From Chloroflexota bacterium (GTDB lineage Bacteria > Chloroflexota > Dormibacteria > CF-121), in contig VBIS01000080.1 of assembly GCA_005880605.1 (NCBI GenBank), positions 1-10,156 of the forward strand: DNA of 10,156 nucleotides, given 5' to 3'. Each line of letters opens with the position of its first letter. The stretch's first letter is position 1. This document shows, piece by piece, positions 1 to 6,667 of this stretch. Position numbers and translations under genes: made by a program. Below the pieces are notes generated by a model. That model had not been told where the DNA came from. It saw only the letters and a program-made list of their open reading frames with translations, and did no database searches.

Positions 1-975
1 CGCCGCGGCCATCACCGCCGCCTCGATCTGAAGCGCGCCTGCGGGATCGCCCAGGTGCCGAAGCATCATCGCCCCCGCCAGGATGGCACCGACCGGGTTC
101 GCGATGCCTTTGCCCGCGTGCTTGGGCGCGGATCCATGCACCGGCTCGAACAGGCCCCGTCGGTTATCTGGGTTGATGTTCGCCGAGGGCGCCTGGCCCA
201 GGCCGCCGACCAGCTCCGACGCAAGGTCGCTCAGGATGTCGCCGAACATGTTGGAGGTGACGACCACGTCGAAGCGGCCCGGGTCCTTCACCAGCTGCAT
301 CGCCGCGGCATCGACAAAGAGATGCTCGGCCTCGAGGTCGGCCGCGGCCTGCCGCTCGCTCGCAAAGAACCGCTGCCAGAGGTCATGCGCGTGATAGAGT
401 GCGTTGCTCTTGTCGACCATGGTGACCCGTCCCTGATGGCCCGCCGTTCGCCGCTGGCGTGCCAACCCAAAAGCGTAGTGGATGATGCGCTCGACCCCCT
501 TGCGGGTGTTGATGTCCTCCTGGACCGCGATCTCGTCGGGCGTGCCCCGCTTGAACTGACCACCAACGCCGACGTAGGCGCCTTCGGTATTCTCGCGCAC
601 GACGATCAGGTCGATGGCAGCGGCATCGCGCAGTGGCGTCAGCCCGGGCGCCAGCAGCCGAGACGGGCGCAAGTTGACCCAGAGGTCCAGCTCGAAACGC
701 AGGCGCAGCAACAGACCAGCGGCATACTGCGGGTCTTTGACTCGCGGGTCGCCGACAGCGCCCAGGTAGATGGCATCGACCAGCTTCAGCTCGCTGAACA
801 CCGAGTCGGGCAGGATCTCCCCGGTGCGCAGGTAGCGATCCGCGCCCAGGTCATAGGTGACGAAATCCAGGTCGGTCCCGGTTGCGGTTGTGACCGCCTG
901 CAGGACCCGGATTCCCTGGGCGATGACCTCGGGGCCAATGCCGTCGCCCGGGATGACGGCGATCCGAAACGGCAT
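1..975 (-). CDS. leuB: 3-isopropylmalate dehydrogenase, 3' end cut by window edge
   Basis: NAD-dependent oxidative decarboxylation of 3-isopropylmalate, the third step of leucine biosynthesis; cytosolic dimer. 325 codons are visible without a stop, so only the last few residues should be missing. Seen: N-terminal IPGDGIGPEV (8-17); arginines of the substrate pocket in RLRFELD (91-97), NLRP (101-104) and VVRENTEG (125-132); Tyr134; Lys189 in VDKSNALY; Asp223; Asp246 and Asp250 in the metal site SNMFGDILSD; and FEPVHGSAP (277-285) of the NAD-binding loop. The GLLLRLRFELD stretch resembles mycobacterial LeuB more than the E. coli type. The ATG at 975 is the first start after an in-frame TAG. No Shine-Dalgarno is visible, but TATGCT ends 7 nt upstream, so the mRNA may be leaderless. 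A related beta-decarboxylating dehydrogenase (tartrate/D-malate type) is possible but less likely. Confidence 0.88.
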   Translation of the reverse strand, partial: MPFRIAVIPGDGIGPEVIAQGIRVLQAVTTATGTDLDFVTYDLGADRYLRTGEILPDSVFSELKLVDAIYLGAVGDPRVKDPQYAAGLLLRLRFELDLWVNLRPSRLLAPGLTPLRDAAAIDLIVVRENTEGAYVGVGGQFKRGTPDEIAVQEDINTRKGVERIIHYAFGLARQRRTAGHQGRVTMVDKSNALYHAHDLWQRFFASERQAAADLEAEHLFVDAAAMQLVKDPGRFDVVVTSNMFGDILSDLASELVGGLGQAPSANINPDNRRGLFEPVHGSAPKHAGKGIANPVGAILAGAMMLRHLGDPAGALQIEAAVMAAA

Positions 976-982
976 TGGCTAC

Positions 983-988
983 AGCATA
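983..988 (-). promoter_or_regulatory. candidate -10 box for leuB
   Basis: TATGCT on the minus strand matches the TAnnnT core of a -10 element. Seven bases separate it from the ATG of leuB, which would put the transcription start at or next to the start codon. No convincing -35 hexamer is seen. Confidence 0.35.
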
Positions 989-1067
989 GTCGGCACGAAT
1001 TTCGAAAGGTTTCCGCCCATTCGGGCGATACCACTACATAGTGTTGACCGAGGAGAAGGCTCTCAGC

Positions 1068-1205
1068 GTGGCGCTCGGTAAGATGCGCCGCCTGCGCCGG
1101 GTCCGCCGCCTCTCCCGACTGACCTACTGGGCGGCCTGGGGATTCGTTGGGGTCGTGTGCCTTCTGCTGCTCGCCGGCGGCGTCGCCGGCCTGGCGGCCG
1201 GCTAG
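1068..1205 (+). CDS. small single-pass membrane protein, function unknown
   Basis: A 45-residue reading frame beginning with GTG. Seen: a strongly basic N-terminus (KMRRLRRVRRLSR, residues 5-17) followed by one hydrophobic helix (about 20-44) rich in Ala, Gly, Leu and Val, ending right at the C-terminus. By the positive-inside rule the N-terminus should be cytoplasmic. A purine-rich AGGAGAAGG (1051-1059) lies 8 nt before the GTG and is one of the better ribosome sites in the window. An in-frame GTG at 1041 could add nine residues, and an ATG at 1083 could shorten it. The TAG stop overlaps the trpD stop on the opposite strand. I recognise no family. The good ribosome site and coherent topology favour a real gene over a chance frame. 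Confidence 0.5.
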   Translation: MALGKMRRLRRVRRLSRLTYWAAWGFVGVVCLLLLAGGVAGLAAG

Positions 1206-2248
1206 GAGCCTCCCCCCTGCCCTTCCCCAGATTGGGAGGGGGTCTTGGACGCTGCGACCAGGCGGCTGAGGGCCTGCGTGGCGCGCCCGCTGTCCAGTGA
1301 CTCGCGGGCCACGGCCATTGCTTGCGGCCACCCCGGCGCCTTGCCCGCCGCCAGGGTGGCGGCGGCGGCGTTGAGCACGACCACATCGCGGCGGGGCCCG
1401 GCTTCCCCCTCCAACACCTGACGGAGCAGGGCGGCATTCTCGGCCGGCGTTCCGCCCCGCAGGTCCTCCGGTCGGGACCGCCCCAGCCCGATGTCCTTGG
1501 GATCGAGCTCGTAGTCGGTGACGGTCCCGTCCTTCAACTCGAAGACCCGCGAGGGACCAGTGGTGGTCAGCTCATCGAGCCCGTCTTCGCCGTAGAAGAC
1601 GAGCGCCCGCTCGTGTCCGAGGTCCTGCAACACGCGGATCATCAACGGCGCCAGCGCCGGAGCGCCGACCCCCAGCGCCTGACGCCGTACGCGACCGGGA
1701 TTGGCGAGCGGGCCGAGGACGTTGAAGACCGTGCGCACCCCGAGCTCGCGGCGCGCCGGGCCCGCATGGCGCATGGCCGGATGAAAGCTGGGAGCGAAAC
1801 AGAAGCCGATGCCCGCCGCCTCGATGCAGCGCCGCACGCCATCCGCGCCAAGCGTAATGTCGACACCAAGGGCCTCGAGCACGTCGGCGCTGCCGCAGCG
1901 GCTGGAGGCGGCACGGTTGCCATGCTTGGCCACTGGAATGCCGGCGCCCGCGGCGACCAGCGCCGCCGCCGTCGAGATATTGAAGGTGCCGGCCCGATCC
2001 CCGCCGGTGCCACAGGTATCGATCGTTCCGTCTGGCACCTCGAGCGGGGTGGCATGCGCTCGCATCGACTCCACGAAGCCCGTCATCTCGTCGACGGTCT
2101 CGCCTTTGGCTCGCAGGGCGATCAAGAGACCGGCGAGCTGTCCCGTCGTGACCTCCCCTGCCATCACCTGGTCCATCACGTCGCGTGCCTGGTCGCGCGT
2201 CAGCGGCTTGCCCTGGAGCAGCTGTTCGATCGCGTCGCTCGGCGTCAC
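1202..2248 (-). CDS. trpD: anthranilate phosphoribosyltransferase
   Basis: Transfers the phosphoribosyl group of PRPP to anthranilate, the second step of tryptophan synthesis from chorismate; cytosolic. 348 residues, normal for the family. Seen: the PRPP loop GTGGD (80-84) with the following NIST (90-93), the KHGNRAASS segment (108-116), the anthranilate-side MRHAGPARRELGVRTVFN (159-176), and the metal-binding DGLDE (222-226). The GTG start at 2248 overlaps the dppA stop (GTGA on the minus strand) and no separate ribosome site is seen, so translation is probably coupled to dppA. The last 14 or so residues (about KTPSQSGEGQGGGS) lie beyond the usual end and come from a GC-rich repeat that recurs near 8710. 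No other trp gene is visible in the window. Confidence 0.93.
   Translation of the reverse strand: MTPSDAIEQLLQGKPLTRDQARDVMDQVMAGEVTTGQLAGLLIALRAKGETVDEMTGFVESMRAHATPLEVPDGTIDTCGTGGDRAGTFNISTAAALVAAGAGIPVAKHGNRAASSRCGSADVLEALGVDITLGADGVRRCIEAAGIGFCFAPSFHPAMRHAGPARRELGVRTVFNVLGPLANPGRVRRQALGVGAPALAPLMIRVLQDLGHERALVFYGEDGLDELTTTGPSRVFELKDGTVTDYELDPKDIGLGRSRPEDLRGGTPAENAALLRQVLEGEAGPRRDVVVLNAAAATLAAGKAPGWPQAMAVARESLDSGRATQALSRLVAASKTPSQSGEGQGGGS
1207..1243. repeat. GC-rich dispersed repeat, copy 1, inside the trpD 3' end
   Basis: Bases 1207-1231 match 8710-8734 at 22 of 25 positions without gaps, including 13 identical bases (GCCCTTCCCCAGA, 1219-1231). It continues into a G-rich arm (1234-1242), giving an imperfect hairpin with the CCTTCCCC arm. 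It encodes the C-terminal tail of TrpD. It looks like the short palindromic repeats found between and at the ends of genes in GC-rich genomes. Confidence 0.6.
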
Positions 2249-3174
2249 GGCCGCGGGTACTGGTAGGCAGCGGGCGTCGCCATGACGAGGAGCGCCAGCA
2301 GCATCTGGTAGCAGGTCTGGTAGTCGCTGGCCCGATAGCGGACCGTCCGCCCGCCGGCGCGCTCGACGTCGGGAATTTGCACGCAGAGATCCGCCATGCT
2401 GGCGTTCATCCAGTCGATCTCGAGCGTGAATGGACCCTTGGGGCGGTAGAGCGGCCGTTTGGCGCGCTGGCCGTACGCGCGGTAGGCGCCCTCTTCGATC
2501 CGCCGGCAAGCCTCGATGGGGTGTAACGACCGGGCCGCCTGGCGGCCGAGCGCCTGCTTGACGACCACGCCTTCGATCCCAGGAAGTTCAGCCGCGGCCT
2601 CGTCGATGGTGGCCTGGTCACCGGTGACCAGCGCCGTCCGGACGCCGAAGCTGCCGGCGAGCGCCGCATTCAGCGTCGCCTCGCTCTGCTCGCGGCCGTT
2701 GATCCGCAGGGCATAGATCGTTCGGCCGCCGTAGGTGTGGTCCATGATGGCGCCCTCGCTCCCCACCGAGGCGTGATAGCCGACGAAGAACGCGACTTCG
2801 AACGTGGGGTCGAGGCCGGCGCCCATCGAGAATGGCTTGTCGGCCCCGCTGATCACCTCGACACCGTCGTCCAGCTCGTCCAGCAGGAAGTTGCGCATGT
2901 CGCCGTGCGAGTCATTGACGACAAATCGGGTGGCACCCGCCCGGCGCGCGCCGGCCACCGCCGCGTTCGTTTCGGCGGTCATCAAGCGGCAGGACCGCTC
3001 GTATTCGGGCATCCCGCGCATCACCTGGTGGAGGTGGACGACGCCGGCCATGCCCTCCATGTCGACGGAGATAACAACGCCGTTGCGGCAAACGTTTGGG
3101 GCGGGGCGTGCTTTTCCGACCGGAGGAAGAGAAGTGGGGTCCTGGTTACGGGGGACTGGGAAGAAGAACCCCAC
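2245..3174 (-). CDS. dppA: M55 family D-aminopeptidase (DppA-like)
   Basis: Zinc-dependent peptidase of MEROPS family M55; Bacillus DppA releases D-alanine from D-Ala peptides. Seen, numbering from the GTG at 3174: zinc ligand motif SVDMEG (Asp38, Glu40), VNDSHGDMRN (His90), FVGYHAS (His134), MDHT (His146) and Glu165 in REQSEATLNA, all in the order and spacing of DppA. The body matches the usual length of about 275 residues, but 32 extra residues precede it, because homologues start just before SVDMEG and no ATG, GTG or TTG exists there. The GTG at 3174 lies 5 nt after a TATACT box, fitting a leaderless mRNA. The leader sequence is proline-rich and does not look like protein, so the start is uncertain. 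It overlaps trpD by 4 nt; the partnership with trpD is unexplained. Confidence 0.85.
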   Translation of the reverse strand: MGFFFPVPRNQDPTSLPPVGKARPAPNVCRNGVVISVDMEGMAGVVHLHQVMRGMPEYERSCRLMTAETNAAVAGARRAGATRFVVNDSHGDMRNFLLDELDDGVEVISGADKPFSMGAGLDPTFEVAFFVGYHASVGSEGAIMDHTYGGRTIYALRINGREQSEATLNAALAGSFGVRTALVTGDQATIDEAAAELPGIEGVVVKQALGRQAARSLHPIEACRRIEEGAYRAYGQRAKRPLYRPKGPFTLEIDWMNASMADLCVQIPDVERAGGRTVRYRASDYQTCYQMLLALLVMATPAAYQYPRP

Positions 3175-3179
3175 CTGAA

Positions 3180-3203
3180 AGTATAGGGAACTGCCCCTCA
3201 GTT
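3180..3203 (-). promoter_or_regulatory. candidate dppA-trpD promoter with inverted-repeat operator
   Basis: Minus strand: TATACT (3185-3180) is a near-consensus -10 box placed 5 nt before the dppA GTG. Immediately upstream lies a perfect inverted repeat, AACTG-N5-CAGTT (3203-3189), located where a repressor would block polymerase. No good -35 hexamer is visible. The regulator is unknown. Confidence 0.4.
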
Positions 3204-3227
3204 TTCCTCCGCTTTCTCGACCCTCTC

Positions 3228-3244
3228 TTAGCGCTGAGCGCCAA
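3228..3244 (-). terminator. hairpin just after the E1 beta gene
   Basis: TTGGCGC-TCA-GCGCTAA on the minus strand forms a seven-pair stem (one G-U) with a three-base loop, beginning two bases after the E1 beta stop codon. No U-run follows, so it may be an RNA-stabilising hairpin or a weak terminator rather than a classical intrinsic one. Confidence 0.35.
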
Positions 3245-3246
3245 CT

Positions 3247-4233
3247 TCAATAGCGGGCCACCCGTCGCAATCCGTCCGCCACTTTGTCGGGATTGAGCAT
3301 GAACGCGTGTTCGAGGCTGGGGCTGAACGGCATGGCCGGCACATCGGGGCTGGCAATCCGGCTGACCGGGGCATCAAGGCTGGCAAAGCAACGCTCAGCG
3401 AGCTCAGCCGCGATTTCCGCCCCAAAGCCGCCCGTTCGGTTGGCTTCATAGACGACGGCGACCCGACCCGTTTTCTCGATCGAGCGAACGCACGTTTCGA
3501 TGTCCCAGGGGCGAAGCGTTCGCAGGTCGATGACCTCGACTTCGATTCCGTCCTGGCCCAACCGGGCAGCGGCCTGCGCCGTCACGGCTCGCATGTACCC
3601 GTAGGTCACGGCCGTCAGGTCGACGCCTTCCCGGACGACCGTCGCCGATCCCAGGGGTCGGACCGCCGCCTCCCCGTCGGCGACGTCCTGGCGCTCGGCA
3701 CGGTAGAGCTTCTTGGGCTCGAGGAAGATCACCGGGTCTGGGTCACGGATGGCGGCCTTCAGCAGGCCCTTGGCGTCGGCCGGCGTCGATGGAAGCACAA
3801 CCTTCAGACCCGGGACGTGGCAATAAAACGCCTCCGGCGATTGCGAATGGTAAAGCGCGCCGCGAACCCCGCCACCGGTAGGCGCCCGGATCACCAACGG
3901 ACAGGAAAAGTCGCCGTTCGATCGGTAGCGGACCTTGGCGATCTCGTTGACGATCTGGTTGAAGGCAGGGTAGCTGTAGTCCGCGAACTGCATCTCGGCC
4001 ACCGGCAGCAAGCCTTCGAGCGCGAGTCCCTGGGCGACGGCGGCGATACTCGACTCCGCCAGCGGCATATCCAGCACGCGCTGCGCGCCAAACCGCTGCT
4101 GCAGACCCTCCGTCGCCTTGAAGACTCCCCCCTTGAGACCGACATCCTGGCCGAGGACGCAGACGCGATCATCACGCTCCATCTCTTCGTAGAGCGCGTC
4201 GCGCACCGCCTGCACCAGGGTGCGATCAGACAT
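3247..4233 (-). CDS. 2-oxoacid dehydrogenase E1 component, beta subunit (branched-chain type)
   Basis: Beta half of the TPP-dependent E1 decarboxylase that oxidises 2-oxo acids and passes the acyl group to a lipoyl E2. 328 residues, the usual length. Seen: VCVLGQDVGLKGGVF (24-38), Glu60 in MPLAES (the glutamate that activates TPP), MQFADYSYPAFNQIVNE (81-97), GGGVRGALYHSQSPEAF (120-136), GLKVVLPSTPADAKGLL (142-158), then the C-terminal transketolase domain with VIDLRTLRPWD (234-244) and VVYEANRTGGFGAEI (260-274). HSQSPEAFYCHVPGLKV is typical of branched-chain and acetoin/pyruvate E1 beta. I chose the ATG at 4233 (MSDRTL), which overlaps the alpha stop by 8 nt; an ATG at 4239 is equally possible. 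No independent ribosome site is visible, which suggests coupling to alpha. No E2 or E3 follows. Confidence 0.92.
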   Translation of the reverse strand: MSDRTLVQAVRDALYEEMERDDRVCVLGQDVGLKGGVFKATEGLQQRFGAQRVLDMPLAESSIAAVAQGLALEGLLPVAEMQFADYSYPAFNQIVNEIAKVRYRSNGDFSCPLVIRAPTGGGVRGALYHSQSPEAFYCHVPGLKVVLPSTPADAKGLLKAAIRDPDPVIFLEPKKLYRAERQDVADGEAAVRPLGSATVVREGVDLTAVTYGYMRAVTAQAAARLGQDGIEVEVIDLRTLRPWDIETCVRSIEKTGRVAVVYEANRTGGFGAEIAAELAERCFASLDAPVSRIASPDVPAMPFSPSLEHAFMLNPDKVADGLRRVARY

Positions 4234-5212
4234 CGGCATAGACGTGGCGGCCGAGGGTTGACGGGTCAGGGTCCGGGGAAGCTTCGGCCGCATCGGTGGC
4301 CCGCTCGACCTCGCGATTGACCTCCTCGCGCAGAGCCGCATCAGCCTCATCGTTGAGCCAGCCACGTTTGGTCAGCGCCTCGCGCATGCGGGGGATGGGG
4401 TCGCGCGCGGCCTCGGCCGCCAGCTCGGCGGCATCGCGGTACGCCCGCTGGTCGTCGTCGGTCGAATGTGACTGCAACCGCAAAACCTCGGCCTCGATCA
4501 GGGTCGGCCCCTCTCCGGATCGCGCCCGCACCGCCGCCTCCTGGACCGCCTGGTGCACGGCGAAGAAATCGTCGCCCCGGACGCGAACACCAGGGATGCC
4601 ATACGCCGCGGCGCGTTCCGCGACGCCGGGGCCCGCCACCTGGAGCCGCTGCGGTACGGAGATCGCCCAGTGGTTGTTCTCGCAGAAAAAAATCACCGGA
4701 CACTGATGGATGGCGGCGAAGTTCAAGCCTTCATGAAAATCGCCCTGGCTCGTCGCGCCCTCGCCAAAGCTCACGTAACAGAGCGACCCCTCGCCGCGCC
4801 ATTTCAGCGCCAGGCCGATGCCGGCGGCCTTGGGGATCTGCGGGCCGACTGTGCTGGACCCGATGATGACGCCGCGGCGGCGACTTCCGAAATTTCCCGG
4901 CGTCTGGCGCCCGCCGCTCGATGGGTCGGCGGCCCGGGCAAAGGCCGCCAGCATCAGCTCCTCCGGCGTGAAGCCGCAGGCAAGAGCGGCGGCGAAGTTT
5001 CGATAGTAAAGACAGAAGCGATCGCGGCTCGGGTCGAGGGCGGTGATGGCCGCCACCTGAGCGACCTCGTGGCCGCGAGGTGAAATGATGAACGCGAGCT
5101 TTCCTGCGCGGTTCAGAACAAAGCGCCGGTCATCAAGCGCACGGGCCCGGAGCACCGTGCGATAGGCGTCCAGGACACGCTCCCGCGTAAGGGGTGCGAC
5201 GTCGGGTGACAA
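4226..5212 (-). CDS. 2-oxoacid dehydrogenase E1 component, alpha subunit (branched-chain type)
   Basis: Alpha half of the alpha2-beta2 E1 decarboxylase; it binds the TPP diphosphate through Mg. 328 residues, in the normal range. Seen: SPRGHEVAQVA (44-54), LYYRNFAAAL (68-77), GGRQTPGNFGSRRRG (100-114), the TPP motif from FGEGATSQGDFHEG (149-162) to CENN (177-180), and the loop SHSTDDDQRAY (248-258), which matches the SHSTSDD phosphorylation-loop region of branched-chain 2-oxoacid dehydrogenases. The specificity call (branched-chain rather than pyruvate) rests on this loop and the overall style. The start is TTG at 5212, 26 nt after the methyltransferase stop; no ATG or GTG lies at a better place. 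No Shine-Dalgarno is seen, but TAAAGT (5225-5220) ends 7 nt upstream, so it may also have its own leaderless promoter. Confidence 0.9.
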   Translation of the reverse strand: MSPDVAPLTRERVLDAYRTVLRARALDDRRFVLNRAGKLAFIISPRGHEVAQVAAITALDPSRDRFCLYYRNFAAALACGFTPEELMLAAFARAADPSSGGRQTPGNFGSRRRGVIIGSSTVGPQIPKAAGIGLALKWRGEGSLCYVSFGEGATSQGDFHEGLNFAAIHQCPVIFFCENNHWAISVPQRLQVAGPGVAERAAAYGIPGVRVRGDDFFAVHQAVQEAAVRARSGEGPTLIEAEVLRLQSHSTDDDQRAYRDAAELAAEAARDPIPRMREALTKRGWLNDEADAALREEVNREVERATDAAEASPDPDPSTLGRHVYADV

Positions 5213-5238
5213 CCGACAAACTTTACCGGGCGGCTCGG

Positions 5239-5871
5239 TCAGCCATGCGGCCGGATGACGCCCATCCCGAGGCCGTCGCCCACGGGGACGATCGTCGCCT
5301 CGAGCTGCTCGTGGCGCAGGAAGTGCTCGTTGAAGGCGCGCAGCGCGTCGGTGTCCTCGTCGTGCACGCCGCCGGCGATCCGGCCACTCCAGAGCACGTT
5401 ATCGACGGTGATCATGCCGCCGGGCGCCATCTTTGGCAGCAGTGCGTCAAGGTAAGCGACGTACTCGGTCTTGATGGCGTCGATGAAGGCGAACTCGATG
5501 CCGGGAGCCAGCCGGGGCAGCACCCGCAGCGCCGGCTCATTGATGACGCGGACGCGGTCGGTCACCCCGGCGCGCAGCCAGTAGCGGCGGGCCCGGTCGG
5601 TGCGCGACCGGTCCGGGTCGATGGTGTCGATCCGGCCACCAGCCGGCAACGCGCTGGCCATCCACAGGGTCGAGAAGCCGATCGCCGTGCCGATTTCGAG
5701 GATGCGCTTGGGGGCCATCGCCGTCACCAGGACGCGCAGCAGCCGGCCTGAGGCAGGGCTCACGATCGGCACGCCCTCGGCCCGACCGGTCCTGAGCATC
5801 TCTTCGAGCACGGGCCCTAATGGAGCGTGGACGCCCTCCAGGTACTGGAGGTCTGTATCAGTGACGAGCAT
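5239..5871 (-). CDS. class I SAM-dependent O-methyltransferase (COMT-like family 3)
   Basis: Member of the catechol/caffeoyl-CoA O-methyltransferase family (Methyltransf_3), 210 residues, the usual bacterial size. Seen: the SAM-binding motif RILEIGTAIGFSTLWMA (56-72), the acidic post-I segment IDTIDPD (81-87), the metal-binding FIDAIKTEY (129-137, Asp131) and DNVLWSGRI (157-165, Asp157 and Asn158). Bacterial relatives include TrmR, which methylates 5-hydroxyuridine in tRNA, and enzymes acting on phenolic compounds; the sequence alone does not decide between them. The ATG at 5871 has a good ribosome site (AGGGGG, 5880-5875) and overlaps the thiD end by 14 nt. It sits between thiD and the E1 genes in one apparent operon. 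Its link to thiamine or 2-oxoacid metabolism is unknown. Confidence 0.88.
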   Translation of the reverse strand: MLVTDTDLQYLEGVHAPLGPVLEEMLRTGRAEGVPIVSPASGRLLRVLVTAMAPKRILEIGTAIGFSTLWMASALPAGGRIDTIDPDRSRTDRARRYWLRAGVTDRVRVINEPALRVLPRLAPGIEFAFIDAIKTEYVAYLDALLPKMAPGGMITVDNVLWSGRIAGGVHDEDTDALRAFNEHFLRHEQLEATIVPVGDGLGMGVIRPHG

Positions 5872-6667
5872 GTGCCCCCTGCCGCGCCGGAAAGTGATTC
5901 AAAGGCCCGTGCCCGTGGCCCAGCCCAGGCGCCTGGGCCAGGGCATTTGTAAGGTACGCCCGGGCTTCGCCCACAGCGGACGCCAGGTCTTCCCCGCGTC
6001 CCAGCGAGGCAGCGATGGCGGCCGAGAAGGTGCAGCCGGTGCCGTGGGTGCTCCTGGTCACGATTCGGGCCGCTCGAAACTCGTGGACGCCTTCGCTGTC
6101 GACCAGCAAGTCGACGATCGGGTCTTCGTCCGAGTGGCCGCCTTTGATCACCACGGCATGCGCTCCAAGCTACATGATGGCGCGTCCCGCCGCCACCCGG
6201 TCGGCGTGAGTCCGGATCGTTAGGCCGGTCAACACCTCGGCTTCGGGGATGTTGGGCGTGACGACGTGGGCCAGGGGCAGGAGCGCCCCTCGAAGCGTCT
6301 GGACCGCATCTTCACGAAGCAGGCGATCTCCGCTCTTGGCGATCATCACCGGGTCGACGACCAGCGGGCGCAGGGCGTGGCGCTTCAGCCCGGCGACGAC
6401 CGCCTTGATGATCGCCACGCTGAACAGCATGCCGGTCTTCAGCGCCGCGATTTGAAAATCTTCTGCCACCGCATCGAGTTGGGCAGCGATCACGTCGGGA
6501 TCGATCTCCTGGACCGCGCGAACCCCCATCGTGTTCTGGGCGGTGATCGCCGTAATGACGCTGACGCCATAGACGCCCAGCGCCGAGAAGGTCTTGAGAT
6601 CGGCCTGGATTCCGGCACCCGCACCCGAGTCGGATCCCGCGATCGTGAGCACGACTGGCTGGCTCAT
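5858..6667 (-). pseudogene. thiD: hydroxymethylpyrimidine/phosphomethylpyrimidine kinase, interrupted by an in-frame TAG
   Basis: ThiD phosphorylates HMP and HMP-P to HMP-PP for thiamine synthesis. Seen: LTIAGSDSGAGAGIQADLKTF (7-27, start of the fold and substrate site), the ALGVYGVSVITAITAQNT region (29-46), ALKTGML (75-81), VVDPVMIAKSG (103-113), VTPNIPEAEVL (136-146), VVIKGGH (172-178), and the anion hole and catalytic HGTGCTFSAA with Cys212. The frame is intact over 269 positions, a normal length, except that codon 166 (6172-6170) is TAG, between GRAIM and LGAHAVVIKGGH. There is no frameshift; both halves align in one frame. It could be a recent nonsense mutation (CAG to TAG would be one step), a sequencing error, or readthrough. 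The 165-residue product would lack the catalytic cysteine. The ATG overlaps the permease stop (ATGA). Confidence 0.85.

Noticed and set aside
55..1041. Long plus-strand reading frame opposite leuB
   Set aside because: The minus strand of the same stretch gives a full set of LeuB motifs; the plus frame is a by-product of high G+C content with no recognisable domain.
2249..2509. Upstream extension of trpD by 87 codons
   Set aside because: The extension overlaps the dppA coding region in another frame; the GTG at 2248 matches the normal TrpD N-terminus.
3307..4320. Long plus-strand frame opposite the E1 beta gene, and similar ones opposite trpD (1322-2266) and the permease (7288-7770)
   Set aside because: Each is antisense to a confidently identified gene and lacks a ribosome site or protein-like composition.
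5858..6667. Frameshift in thiD
   Set aside because: The distance between the two halves is a multiple of three and the residues on both sides of the TAG align in one frame, so it is a single stop codon.
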